64,000 nt of DNA from Haematobia irritans (taxonomy: Eukaryota > Arthropoda > Insecta > Diptera > Muscidae), in NCBI RefSeq assembly GCF_050003625.1, contig NC_134397.1, positions 70,716,669 to 70,780,668 on the forward strand, read 5' to 3'. The translations under genes were made by a program, and so were the position numbers. Position 1 is the stretch's first letter; each line of letters begins with the position of its first letter. Shown here in pieces: positions 43,810-56,902 of this stretch. The notes beneath the pieces were generated by a model that saw nothing but the letters and a program-made list of their open reading frames with translations, was not told where the DNA came from and made no database searches.

Positions 43810-44478
43810 CGGCCAAAAAAACTCTGTGCTGAATTTTAGTACGATTGCATCATGCTGTTTCTTGAATGTCGAAAGCCTAAGCTCATATTTACTGGGATAT
43901 ATTTTCACGATCCATTTCACTTGGCAATTAACTTAAGCAGTGGATAACGTTATGTTTAATGCTTTATCTTCAGTTGTATAATATTTCTTCTGAAGTTCAG
44001 TTAACGTTCGTAATCCCTGGAATATGTCATATTTTTTCTACACCCATTGATGCTTTAAGAGATCAAAACATTTTTCTGCTATTGGACACCAAAATGCTTG
44101 TCTCTTTGTCTAGATGTGTTAAAAGTTAATTGGGCGGGAGTCATAATTTGCATATTATTTGCTCCATTTCCACGAATCGATGTCTATGGATTTTGTTTGT
44201 TTTACCTTTCGTTCCGCTGTGAAAAGAATACAGGAGTAAATATTTAACGCACGCAACGAGGGGCATTATAATCAGTCGGTGATGTGAATTTCATGTGGAC
44301 CACAAAGACAAAACATCTCTAAACATGATAACAATAATTACACGCAAAAAGTAATTCTGCCTTTTAATGCTTTAATTTATTGTGATTTTAATTTTTTAAT
44401 AAATAAATAAAAAACTCTTTCTTCTCAAGCGATACGATACTTCGCTGATACGAAGTATAGACATTAGGTGATAAACTG
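43810..44478. other. Unclassified sequence
   Basis: No repeats recognised except an M7-like start at 44342 (CACGCAAAAAGTAATTCTGC). No open frame with a recognisable domain. Confidence 0.4.
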
Positions 44479-44966
44479 CACCCTCAAAAAAATCGTTTCT
44501 GTAACATATAACCCAAACACATTTTGCTTCAAGCATATATATTTTCAGAATTGGTCCAAACAAAATATTGTTTGTATTGTTCAAACATATTATGTTTTAC
44601 CTTAGGGCATACACTGGTTGAAAAGACTTTTAATGAAAGTTTCTTTGTGTGTATATATTCTTAAAGCGCAAATTGGTTACTTTCATTTTTTACTTGCACT
44701 ATACTCTCTAGGTCTCACTTTCTAAACACATATATGTTTATAGGCTATTTCCAAATTAATATATGTTTGCATCTAAGCATATTATATTTACAAACATTTT
44801 ATGTCCCAAACATAATATGTTCTAACATATTAACATGTCCCAAACATGTTACGCTAGTTTATGAACATTATATGCTTGCACTCAAAAACATTGTGTTAAA
44901 AAACTTGAGTTCCAAACGTGTAATTTTTACACCCAAACATATGAATAATAGTATTTTTCGTCCGTG
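44479..44966 (+). mobile_element. Short M5 variant without SINE-2
   Basis: CACCCTCAAAAAAATCG at the left and TATTTTTCGTCCGTG at the right, TG at 44477-44478 and 44967-44968; 488 bp. The right 260 bp match long M5; the centre with AGACTTTTAATGAAAG does not, and the SINE is absent. Either an internally deleted derivative or a form predating SINE capture. Confidence 0.75.
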
Positions 44967-45043
44967 TGACTTAAACAAGTAGAATTCAGCTAGGCCGAAA
45001 CATACATATGTTCCCTCCTCCATGGATTACGAACAAAGTTCTA

Positions 45044-46297
45044 ACAGGTTGGCTGATAAGTCCCCGGTCTGATACATAGATGGCGTCGCTAGTATTAAAT
45101 GCATATTATTTTTATATAGTACCAACCTTCAAATGATTCGTGTCAAAATTTGACGTCTGTAAGTCAATTAGTTTGTGAGATAGAGCGTCTTTTGTGAAGC
45201 ACCTTTTGTTATTGTGGAAAAAAGGAATTTCGTGTTTTGATAAAATACTGTTTTCTGAAGGGAAACAATACGGTTGAAGCAAAAACTTGGTAATGAGTTT
45301 CCGGACTCTGCCCTAGGCAAATCAACAATAATTGATTGGTATGCAAAATTCAAGCGTGGTGAAATGAGCACGGAGGACGGTGAACGCAGTGGACGCCCGA
45401 AAGAGGTGGTTACCGACGAAAAGCATCAAAAAAATCCACAAATGATTTTGAATGACCGTAAAATGAAGTTGATCGAGATAGCAGAGGCCTTAAAGATATC
45501 AAAGGAACGTGTTAGTCATATCATTCATCAATATTTGGATATGCGGAAGCTCTGTGCAAAATGGGTGCCGCGCGAGCTCACATTTGACCAAAAACAACAA
45601 CGTGTTGATGATTCTGAGCGGTGTTTGCAGCTGTTAACTCGTAATACACCCGAGTTTTTCCGTCGATGAAACATGGCTCCATCACTACACTCCTGAGTCC
45701 AATCGATAGTCGGCTGAGTGGACACCGTCTCCGAGGCGTGGAAAGACTCAAAAGCCCGCTGGTAAAGTAATGACCTCTGTTTTTTGGGATGCGCATGGAA
45801 CAATTTTTATCGATTATCTTGAGAAGGGAAAAACCATCAACAGTGACTATTATATGGCGTTATTGGAGCATTTGAAGGCCGAAATCGCGGCAAAACGGCC
45901 CCATATGAAGAAGAAAAAAGTGTTGTTCCACCAAGACAACGCACCGTGCCACAAGTCATTGAGAACGATGGCAAAAATTCATGAATTGGGCTTCGAATTG
46001 CTTCCCCACCCACTGTATTCTCCAGATCTGGCCCCCAGCGACTTTTTCTTGTTCTCAGACCTCAAAAGGATGCTCGCAGGGAAAAAATTTGGCTGCAATG
46101 AAGAGGTGATCGCCGAAACTGAGGCCTATTTTGAGGCAAAACCGAAGGAGTACTACCAAAATGGTATCAAAAAAATTGGAAGGTCGTTATAATCGTTGTA
46201 TCGCTCTTGAAGGGAACTATGTTGAATAATATAAAAGAATTTTGATAAATAAAATGTGTTTTTCTTTGTTAGACCGGGGACTTATCAGCCAACCTGT
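45044..46297 (+). mobile_element. Himar1-like mariner (irritans group), inactive
   Basis: 27-bp terminal repeats start ACAGGTTGGCTGATAAGTCC and end in its inverse ACTTATCAGCCAACCTGT, with TA at 45042-45043 and 46298-46299. Length is 1254 bp, very close to the roughly 1.26 kb I recall for Himar1 from the horn fly Haematobia irritans. Ends and transposase text match what I remember of that element closely. The gene inside is broken in several places. Confidence 0.92.
45214..46229 (+). pseudogene. Mariner (DD34D) transposase, multiply broken
   Basis: The start codon position now reads GTG (45214), and the first frame stops within nine codons (GTG TTT TGA). The helix-turn-helix half is open at 45274-45669 (KSTIIDWYAKFKRGEMSTED; IAEALKISKERVSHIIHQY). 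The first catalytic aspartate survives in DETWLHHYTPESN at 45665, but in another frame and followed by TAG at 45707. The second and third are in HQDNAPCHK and SPDLAPSDFF (open part 45770-46192), with 34 residues between them. A further shift near 46170 alters the C-terminus. Not functional. Confidence 0.92.
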
Positions 46298-46423
46298 TAC
46301 TAACGACTGTCATCCTCACTCGACTCACCTGGGTTATGTTAGCCCTTAAATGCACAAATACACCGATTCCTCCAAAAAAATATATATGATATGCAATATG
46401 GTAAAAACATCTGCATATCACAT

Positions 46424-48507
46424 TTTTATACCCTAAACCACATAGTGGTCAGGGTATAATAAGTTTGATCGGCCAAAAAATGTGCCTACCAGAAATATTG
46501 ATTTTAGACCCCATAAAATATATACCGATCGACTCAGAATCACCTCCTGAGTCGATCTAGCGCTTGGTGTCCGTCCGTCCGTCCGTCTGTCCATGTATTT
46601 GTTGTTCACAGGATTCCGGTCGCAATTATTAACCGATTTTGATGAAATTTGGTACAAGGAGTTTTTTGGGCACAAGGACGAACGCTATTGAATTTGGAAG
46701 AAATCGGATCAAATTTAGATATAGCTCCCATATATATGTATCGCCCGATTTCGACAAATGGGGTCACGTTGCGCTTTCTTTCAAACGGATCGTCACCAAA
46801 TTTGGCAAAAGGTAATCTTTTCCATCGCCCTTCAAGTCTGCAAATTTTCATCCAAATCGGTTCAGATTTAGATATAGCTCTCATATATATGTATCGCCCG
46901 ATTTTTCTAAATTTGGCCATAAAACCCTTATTTATCAACCGATCTTACTCAAATTTGGCTAAATGTAGTCTTCTATAGCACTAACTATATGTGCAAAAAA
47001 TCATCGAAATCGGTTCAGATTTAGCTATAGCTCCCATATATATGTACCGCCCGATTTTTCTAAATTTGGCCATAAAACCCTTATTTATCAACCGATCTTA
47101 CTCAAATTTGGCTAAATGTAGTCTTCTATAGCACTAACTATATGTGCAAAAAATCATCGAAATCGGTTCAGATTTAGATATAGCTCCCATATATGTATCA
47201 CCCGATTTTGAAAAATTCGGCCCTAATAACCTTATGTTTGACCATACAGGCCTCATTTCTTAACTGATCTTACTCAAATCTTGCACAAGGTAACCTTTTG
47301 TGGTATTAATCAAACCAGCAAAATATTATGCAAATTGGTTCAGATTTAGATATAGCTTCCATATCTATGCATCGCTCGATTTTCCCAAATTTGACCATAG
47401 TACTCTTATTTATTAACCAATGTTACTCAAATTTAAAATTTTGATGTACTAGCCGATCGTTCTTATACGTACTTGTAGCTCTTACATAAGAATATTGCTT
47501 GATTTTTACAAATTTGTATTTATTACCCACACTAATTTAACGATTTTCTCTTTTTTAATAATGGGCTCAATATTTGTGGCATACTAGCTCCGTAGGCGCA
47601 ATATCAACACAGCCAGTGTTGCTAGAAGTAGAGGAAATTCCCTATATGTAGGGTTTTTCTAATATTTAGCGTCTTGTAGGGACGTAGGGCCACAATGTGG
47701 GACTTTTTCACTCAACACAATTTGTAATAATTTTTACATTTTGGTGGCTCTAGAGGAGGAAATTAGAAGCCGGCAAGGCTTGATCTTTAACAATGTGTGG
47801 TAAACTTTATTCCTGTAGAAAATTTTGTCAACATTTTATTTCTATAGAACATTTTGTCAAAATTTTATTTCTATAGAAATTTTTTTCAAAATATTATTTC
47901 TATAAAAATTTTTCTCAAAATTTTATTTCTGTGGAATTTTTTCTCAAAATTTTATTTCTATAGAATTTATTGTCAAAATATTATTTCTATAGAAAAATTT
48001 CTCACAAAAATTTGTTTATAGAAACTTTTTCCAAAATTTTATTTTTATAGAGATTTAACAAAAAAGGTTACTAATTTGGGTAGAATTCTACCAACTGTGG
48101 CAACCGTGGTGGTAATACAAATTTATATTCTAAGTTATATACGTTGCATATTCATGTTTCAAGATAATAAAGTACTTAGAACCATTTTTGTTTTGTAAAA
48201 TTTTTTAAATTTAACGAAAAATATAGTAGGGAAAATTGTTTGGGAATGTATAGGAAAGTAGGGAACTTTTTTTGTCCTTGTAGGGTAAACCGAACATTTT
48301 CCCTGGCAACATTGACTATGAGTTATAGTCAGATTGACACAAAGCACCCATAGACATGTACCCCTTAATTTTCTTAAATATGCAACTGCGATTTATCTCC
48401 CAGACCTATATGTTACCCCACAAATGCTTATGAATACTAATTCTGTAATGGTGGTTTAGGGTATGATATAGTCGGCCCCGCCCGACTTTCTACTTTACTT
48501 ACTTGTT
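46424..48507 (-). repeat. Family A element, complete, interrupted by hAT-like insertion
   Basis: The 3' block (46424-46610) has the hairpin TATACCCTAAACCACATAG / GGTCAGGGTATAA, GATCGACTCAGAATCACC and GTCCGTCCGTCCGTC. Units have CTCCCATATATA marks at 46725, 46878, 47031 and 47184, exactly 153 bp apart. The 5' part (48315-48507) ends GTCGGCCCCGCCCGAC + TACTTGTTTT. An insertion occupies 47614-48314. Confidence 0.85.
47614..48314. mobile_element. hAT-like element containing a 29-bp array
   Basis: The ends CAGTGTTGCTAG and CCCTGGCAACATTG fit the hAT pattern CAGNGNTGCCA. Both subterminal regions have TAGGG motifs (CCCTATATGTAGGG; AAAGTAGGGAACTT). An internal 29-bp minisatellite lies at 47815-48060, flanked by ACCAACTGTGGCAACC. 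The eight bases on either side do not match (AACACAGC / ACTATGAG), so no target duplication supports it. Confidence 0.6.
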
Positions 48508-49811
48508 TTTACTAATTTTTCTTTTGTAGCGTTATTTTGCAAAAATAGTAGTTGTATCTAAAAACTAAGTTTTTGTTTACAAATAAATAAACAATTTGAT
48601 TGTAGTAGAGCATAGAGAATATAGATATGTTTACACTATACAAATTTTATACCAACATTCCTTTTATATCTTGTAAAAATTATTTATTCTCCAATTTGTA
48701 GGCTTTGGAATTTTCTAGCAAAATTTCATCTCAATTTTCTTTCAATTTTGGTTTCAGTTTTCGCAGAAGTACTATAGATTTTGTAGAAAAGCATATATTT
48801 TTAAAACTGCATTATGATGTTTTAAATGTAACAAACTTAATTTCGTAGAATTCGGTCAACATTTTAAGACGTAAGATTTTCTGATTGTATCTTAAAAGAT
48901 ACAGTGCGCATGTAAGGGTTAACCAAAATACAATTATTGCTATAGCCATCAACGCACAAGGAACATTATTAGTTATAGATCACATTGTTGGACACACACA
49001 AGTTGATGTAAAGAAACTTTATTTCCCGAAAACAAACCACTTATGTTGGTTCCTTTCTTACAAACGATGTACCAACTACAACTATTGGAAACGTCTATTG
49101 ATGTTTTATATGAAAAGGTACCGAATTTGGTACTAGAAGAAAATGTCAAACACTTTCCTGCAACATTCAATATGGAGTTAGAGTTTCTTGGATTTAACTT
49201 TTCGAATGAGGAATGAGTTTCTTGTATTTAACTTTTCGAATGAGGAAAATTTCTTTTCCAAAACTTATCGCTCCACCATTTCCAAACTCATTATTCCATT
49301 TTTAAAGTGTGTTATTTTAACTTTTTCTTCTTTTTTGAATTTCATGTTATTCCCTCATTGTTTAATTGGAGGCGACACATTGCCAATGAAGTGTAAAAAA
49401 TGCAGGTGAGATGGATTTTCTACAAACATAAAATTGTTTAAATATGGCAATGAAGGCGACGCTATTTCCGACCCGGGTCAAAAAAAGCTTACAAATGCTT
49501 ATAAACATTTCGAAGGCGTATTGTGGATAAAGCAATCATACCATCTCCAGCTACCCTTATTTAAATGATGAAGTATAAATATATGGCTTAATAAATACGT
49601 TGTATTGGCTTCCGACATAATAAGAATTTAGTACGTCATTTTGCTTAAAATTTATATTTTTTACTAGGAAATCTGTCTGTTTTACCAAGTTTTTTTTTTG
49701 ATGGAAACAATCGAAATGTTTATTTAATGAGAAATAATCAAACCAGACGACGAAAGAAATTTTATTAAAGAAACAAACAGAATAGTGGTCACAATGCTTT
49801 TCTGATTCACG
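48508..49811. other. Unclassified sequence with a 34-bp tandem duplication
   Basis: GAGTTTCTTG(G/T)ATTTAAC + TTTTCGAATGAGGA is duplicated in tandem (about 49181-49248). Open frames on both strands at 48885-49170 (83 plus, 65 minus), a 73-codon frame at 49188-49409 and a minus frame at 49557-49829 have no domain I recognise. Few repeats; possibly host DNA. Confidence 0.4.
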
Positions 49812-49905
49812 GTGACTCCCGTGGTGCAATGGTTAGCATCTACAAAGTGGTGCAGGGTATAATATAGTCGGCCCCGCCCGACTTTAGACTTTTCTTACTT
49901 GTTTT
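49812..49905. repeat. Chimera of SINE-1 head and family A 5' end
   Basis: GTGACTCCCGTGGTGCAATG + GTTAGCAT is the first 28 bp of SINE-1. It is fused to CTACAAAGTGGTGCAGGGTA, which runs to TACTTGTTTT of family A on the minus strand. The join lies inside both elements. Confidence 0.65.
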
Positions 49906-50007
49906 ATTTGTAGAGATTGGAATTGTAAAAGGAGGACAACATCATTAGGCAGCAACTTATTAAAACTGGAAGGCTTCTACCTTACAGTTGGAAAATGGTA
50001 ACATTAC

Positions 50008-50075
50008 ATACTGAAAAAATATTGTCGTGAGGCCAAAAATTTCTTATCCTTAAAATACGAATGCGTATTATATCC
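50008..50075 (+). repeat. M1 left-end fragment joined to family B 3' end
   Basis: ACTGAAAAAATATTGTCGTG, CCTTAAAATACGAATGCG, then directly TATCCTCCACCATAGGATGG. The same join occurs at 51609-51669. Confidence 0.75.
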
Positions 50076-51590
50076 TCCACCATAGGATGGGGGTATATTA
50101 ACTTTGTCATTCCGTTTGTAACACATCGAAGTATTGCTCTAAGACCCCATAAAGTATATATATTCTGGGTCGTGGTGAAATTCTGAGTCGATCTAAGCAT
50201 GTCCGTCCTTCATCAGTGTGTTGAAATCACGCTAACTTCCGAACGAAACAAGCTATCGACTTGAAACTTGGCACAAGTAGTTGTTATTGATGTAGGTCGG
50301 ATGGTATTGCAAATGGGCCATATCGGTCCACTTTTACGTATAGCCCCCATATAAACGACCCCCAAATTTAGTTTGCCGATCCTCTAAGAGAAGCAAATTT
50401 TATCCGATCCGGCGGAAATTTGGTACATGGTGTTAGTATATGGTCTCTAACAACCATGCAAAAATTGGCCCATATCGGCCCACTTTTACGTATAGCCCCC
50501 ATATAAACGGACGACCAAATTTGGCTTGCGATTGCTCTAAGAGAAGCAAATTTCATCCGGTCTGGCTGAAATTTAGTACATGGTATTAGTATATGGTTTC
50601 TAACAACCATGCAAAAATTGGTCCATATCGGTCCATAATTACATATAGCCCCCATATAAACCGATCCCCCGATTTGGCTTGCGGAGCCTCTAAGAGAACC
50701 ACATTTCATCCGATCCGGCTGAAATTTGGTACATGGTGTTAATATATGGTCTTTAATAACCATGCAAAAATTGGTCCACATCGGTCCATAACTATATATA
50801 GCCCGCATATAAACCGATCCCCCGATTTGGCTTGCGGAGCCTCTAAGAAACGAAAATTTCATCCGATCCGGCTGAAATTTGGTACATGGTGTTGGTATCT
50901 GTTCTGTAATGACCATGCAAAAATTGGTCCATATCGGTCCATAATTATATATAGCCCCCATATAAACCGTTCCCCAGATTTGATCTCCGGAGCCTCTTGG
51001 AGGAGCAAAATTCATCCGATCCGGTTGAAATTTGCAACGTGGTGTAAGTATAAGGCCGCTAATATACATGCCAAAATTGGTCCATATCGGTCTATAGTTA
51101 TATATAGCCGATCCCCAATCACACGAAAAATTGGTCCATATCGGTTCATATTCATGGTTGCCACTCGAGCCAAAAATAATCTACCAACATTTTATTTTTA
51201 TAGAAAACATTGACAAAATGTTATTTCTATAGAAAATTTTGTCAAATTTTTATTTCTATAGAAAATTTTGTCAAAATTTTATTTCTAAAGAAAATTTTGT
51301 CAAAATTTTATTTCTACAGAAAATTTTTTCCAAATTTTATTTCTATAGAATTTTTTTTCCAAATCTTACTTTTATAGAAAATGTTGTCCAAATTTTATTT
51401 TTTCAAAATTTTATTTCTATAGAAAATTTTGTCAAACTTAAATATATACGTATTCAATCGGCCTTTTTTAGTTTAATATATACCACATATGGACTACCTT
51501 GCAATTTAGAAGACGGTGTTAGGAAGTTTTAAGATACCTTGCCATTGGCAAGTGTTACCGCAACCCAAGTAATTGGATTGTGGATGATTG
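50076..51590 (-). repeat. Family B element
   Basis: The 3' block (50076-50330) has ACTTTGTCATTCCGTTTGTA, ATTCTGGGTCGTGGTGAAAT and GTCCGTCCTTCATCAGTG, the last replacing the usual GACGGACGG. 153-bp units lie at 50340-51170, a 29-bp array at 51180-51435 and a 5' block at 51440-51590. The block is truncated at TTGGATTGTGGATGAT, so the CCACCATGG and AACAAGT parts are missing. A 233-codon frame across the units is repeat-derived. Confidence 0.85.
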
Positions 51591-51608
51591 GGAAATGGTA
51601 ACTTTACA

Positions 51609-51668
51609 CACTGAAAAAAATATTGTCGTGAAGCCAAAAATTTCATATTCTTAAAATACGAATGCGTT
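51609..51668 (+). repeat. M1 left-end fragment joined to family B 3' end (second copy)
   Basis: CACTGAAAAAAATATTGTCG ... ACGAATGCGTTTTAGACC + CTCC: same breakpoint as at 50075, preceded by the same GGAAATGGTAAC(T/A)TTAC flank. Confidence 0.75.
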
Positions 51669-53200
<1,532 letters not shown>

Positions 53201-53291
53201 TCGAGTCGTAATTGTAGTAAGTCTATATTCAGAAGCAAAGTATCATTAATCTATTCTATTAACGAATTCTAAATTCCTAATCAATTTTCTA
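53201..53291. other. Short AT-rich linker
   Basis: No recognised repeat between the decayed family B units and M9. Confidence 0.4.
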
Positions 53292-53793
53292 CACAGAAAA
53301 AAAGTAAACTCGTTTATAGGAAGAATGAACTACCTCGTACGAAAATTTAACTAAATTATACTCCACATTTTGAGATTTCCACAAAGCGCTGTTAAACCAG
53401 GAAAATTTAATGCCCTGTTGTACTTTTTATCTACAACTCACGAAATTACACCCTCTCATAGAAGAAAAAATTAAATAAAAGTAAAGAATAAAATCATTGG
53501 CGCCTAATCATGACCATTTTAACCATACTGTAGTTCGCTCTTATTGTTTTTGGGAATCGCACGAAAATTTTCTCTTGTGTTAGTTCATATTGAACTCATG
53601 TGTACGGTCATTGAACTTTATACCTACGTTTAGTTCATAAAATGTTTGAGACATACTTAAAAACTGGAAAATTTCATTGGCCTACGGAAAATTTCGAAAA
53701 AAAATAATAAAATTTAACTACCAACAAATAATTATATTCCAATGAAAATAAGTTAAAAATAGCGTTAGTTTAACTACGGAAATTTTTTCGGTG
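53292..53793 (+). mobile_element. M9 non-autonomous DNA transposon
   Basis: CACAGAAAAAAAGTAAAC at the left (after TA) and GGAAATTTTTTCGGTG at the right (before TG), 502 bp. The flanks do not agree, so the duplication is degraded. Middle matches M9 at 18584 (GTTCATAAAATGTTTGAGAC reversed motif). Confidence 0.7.
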
Positions 53794-54554
53794 TGAGTTT
53801 TCACTTTGTCCACTCATTAGGTTTTTCACACGCGTTTACAACTGCAAAAAATAGCAAATTACGTTAAACACTCGACCATTGATTTATTACAGTACCCTCT
53901 CTAAACACAATCAAAATATCATAAAAAAATAAATCGCACCACAAGAATTTCAGAAACAAAAAATGCTATACTCGTATAACTTATGGGAAAAGTATATTTA
54001 ACACGAGTGATAGATAAAATCAAATGAAATCACAACCTGGCAATCTTAAAGACCCGTTTAAATATTTTTGTTAATTTTTCTTCTTTTTCATTTCTCACTG
54101 AAGTCATAAAACGATTTTGTTATTCACCATAAAAATAAAATGGTTCAAAAGGTGGCCATAAATAAATGGTTATTATTAAATAATTTATAACACTAAGAAA
54201 TTGGGTGGTGATAATTTTTGGTGATTTTTTGGATTCATCATCAATCAATGTGGTGGGTGTCATTTGATGGTTGATCATATAAAAATCATTTGATTTTATT
54301 ATATTTTAAAATGTTGCTAATGTTTTGTGTTTTATCATCCATGAATTGGCCGAGTGACAAGCTGTCCCAGCTGACCACGAAAATAGTGAATGATCCGTCA
54401 ATATTTCATAGTCAATGGTCAACTGAGTGATTAATATTTATAGCTCTCCTTTAGACTGGGTCTAGTTAACGATAATGTATTTTTTTGTTTTTAACGGCAA
54501 CCGTTAAAAATTTTCTCATTTTATTGTGCATACACAAACAACAAGGACAAATAA
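53794..54554. other. Unclassified sequence
   Basis: No repeats recognised; GGTGATAATTTTTGGTGATT and GATGGTTGATCAT motifs occur near 54200-54280. No convincing open frame. Confidence 0.45.
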
Positions 54555-56588
54555 AACAAGTGAATACGGCCGTAAGTTCGGCCAGGCCGAAGCTTATGTA
54601 CCCTCCACCATGGATTGCGTAGAAACTTCTACTGAAGACTGTCATCCACAATCGAATTACTTGGATTGCGGTAACACTTGCCGATGGCAAGGTATCTTAA
54701 AACACCGTAATATATAACACATATTCCATACGTGGTATATATTAAACTAAAAAGGTCGATTAAATACGTATATAATTAAGTTTAAAGTTTCTATACACAC
54801 AAAGAAATTTGTTAGTAGGGACAGCAGAAAAGTCTGCTAAAACAGCAAAAAGTCTTCTGAAAAAGGGACAGCAGCCACTGTTAGCTGAAATAGCAAACAT
54901 TTCCTGCTATTTTTTAAGCTCGATTACACTAAAACATGTTTTATTTTGGCTAAAACAAATAAAAATGTCAACTTAGGAGCTATCCTAACATAATTAAAAC
55001 AATATTTTGTGAATATCTATAGTATTTGACCAAAAATCTGAATATTTATCGAATTGAGGCATAACAGCAAACAAAATGTTTGCTGATCGTATTTAGGAGT
55101 TTATAAGTATATTACAGGGCAAAAATATACCAAAAACTACTTTTGGTTCTTAAATATGCTTTGGGGAAAAATGTATAACCTAAAAATTTTATAAATTGTT
55201 GTTCATTAGGCCCTGAAGTACAAAATATTACAGCAGACATTGACTGCTGTTTCTAGCTGACTTTTTTCTATGAGTTTAGAAATAAAAATTTGACAAAATA
55301 AAATTTTGACAACATTTTCTATAGAAGTAAAATTTGGAAAAAAATTTCTATAGAAATAAAATTTGGAAAAAAATTTCTATAGAAATAAAAGTTTGACAAA
55401 ATTTTCTATAGAAATAAAATGTTGACAAAATTTTCTATAGAAATAACATTTTGACAATGTTTTCTATAAAAATAAGATTTTGGTAGATTATTTTTGGCTC
55501 GAGTGGCAACCATGATGAACCGATATGGACCAATTTTTGTGTGATTGGGGATCGGCTATATATAACTATAGGCCGATACGGACCAATTTTGGCATGGTTA
55601 TTAGCGGCCTTATACTAACATCACGTTGCAAATTTCAACCGGATCGGATGAATTTTGCTCCTCCAAGAGGTTCCGGAGATCAAATCTGGGGAACTGTTTA
55701 TATGGGGGCCATATATAATTATGGACCGACATGGAGCAATTCTTGCGTGTTTCTTAGAGACCACATTCTAACACCATGTTCCAAATTTCAACCGGATCGG
55801 TTGAATTTCGCTCCTCCAAGAGGCTCCGGAGGACAAATCTGGGGATCGATTTATATGGCGGCTATATATAATTATGGACCGATATGGACCAATTATTGCA
55901 TGGTTATTAGAGACCATATACTAACACCACGTACCAAATTTCAATCGGATCGGATGAAATTTGCTCCTCTTAGAGGCTCCGCAAGCTAAATCGGGGGATC
56001 GGTTTATATGGTGGCTATATATAATTATTGACCGATGTAGACCAATTCTTGCATAGTTATTAGAGACCATATACCAACACCATGTACCCAATTTCAGCCG
56101 GATCGGACGAAATGTGCTTGTCTTAGAGGCTCCGTAAGCCAAATCGGGGGATCAGTTTATATGGGGACTATATATAATTATAAACTGATGTAGACAAATT
56201 TTTGCATCATTGTTAGATACCATATACTAACATCATGCACCAAATTTCAACCGGATTGGATGGATTTTGCTCCTCCAAGAGGCTCCGCAAGCCAAATCTA
56301 TGCGTCGGTTTATATGGGGGCTATACGTAAAAGTGGTCCGATATGGCCCTTTTGCAATACCATCCGACCTATATCAATAACAACTACTTGTGCCAAGTTT
56401 CAAGTCGATAGCTTGTTTCGTTCGGAAGTTAGCGTGATTTCAATAGACGGATGGACGGACATGCTTAGATCGACTCAGAATTTCACCACGACCCAGAATA
56501 TATATACTTTATGGGGTCTTAGAGCAATATTTCGATGTTTTACAAACGGAATGACAAAATTAATATACCCCCATCCTATGGTGGAAAG
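54555..56588 (+). repeat. Family B element, complete, with an insertion near its 5' end
   Basis: AACAAGTGAATACGGCCG start and 5' block to about 54785. The 29-bp array starts at 55277 after an inserted element. 153-bp units run from 55515 to 56310. The 3' block has AGTTAGCGTGATTTCAATAG, GGATGGACGGACATGCTTAG and TATATACTTTATGGGGTC, ending CCTATGGTGGAAAG (TATAAAA lost). Frames of 154 and 122 codons are repeat-derived. Confidence 0.88.
54796..55276. mobile_element. Non-autonomous DNA transposon in the family B minisatellite
   Basis: The insert begins CACACAAAGAAATTTG after TA and ends TTTTTTCTATGAGTT before TA. Removing it and one TA restores TTTCTATAGAAATAAAA. The ends are only roughly inverse of each other. 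The interior has many CAGCAGA/TCTGCTG motifs (GGGACAGCAGAAAAGTCTGC; CAGCAGACATTGACTGCTG). 481 bp; not matched to the other families. Confidence 0.7.
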
Positions 56589-56723
56589 AAAAAATTTCTT
56601 TCGCAATCAATTCAAAATTCTTAAGTGAAGGTTAAATACATTGGCGTCCGAGTAATCCCTTTTTAGTGTAATTTTCAAAAAAAATATTTGAAAAATGGCA
56701 GCCTGATATGAGCCTGAAACTTA
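56589..56723. other. Short unclassified sequence
   Basis: AT-rich; ends GATATGAGCCTGAAAC just before a SINE-1 fragment. Confidence 0.4.
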
Positions 56724-56902
56724 ATCGGGCTGCCACTTTAATCTATTGTGATACCACAGTGGCGAACTTCTGTCTTATCACTCAGGGCTGACCGATTCTA
56801 TGTTTACCCAGCAAAAAAATTTGGAAGTTCTTCCAAAGGCACAACTTTCAAAGCACTTCCAGAAGATGCACTCCCAATGATGTTCTTTATTTTAACTACC
56901 CA

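Larger units (their letters stand above)
44974..46345 (+). repeat. Family B 5'-block fragment interrupted by Himar1-like mariner
   Basis: AACAAGTAGAATTCAGCTAG, CATATGTTCCCTCCTCCATG + GATTACG, then the mariner insertion. It resumes at CTAACGACTGTCATCCTCAC + TCGACTCACCTGGGTT. The segment ends there; no minisatellite or 153-bp units follow. Confidence 0.75.

Noticed and set aside
45044..46297. Himar1-like copy as an active transposon
   Set aside because: Start codon changed, several frameshifts and an in-frame TAG; only the ends look usable.
50368..51069. 233-codon minus-strand frame as a gene, and the plus-strand frame over the same DNA
   Set aside because: Both strands of the family B units are open for the same arithmetic reason; they cannot both be real and neither has a domain.
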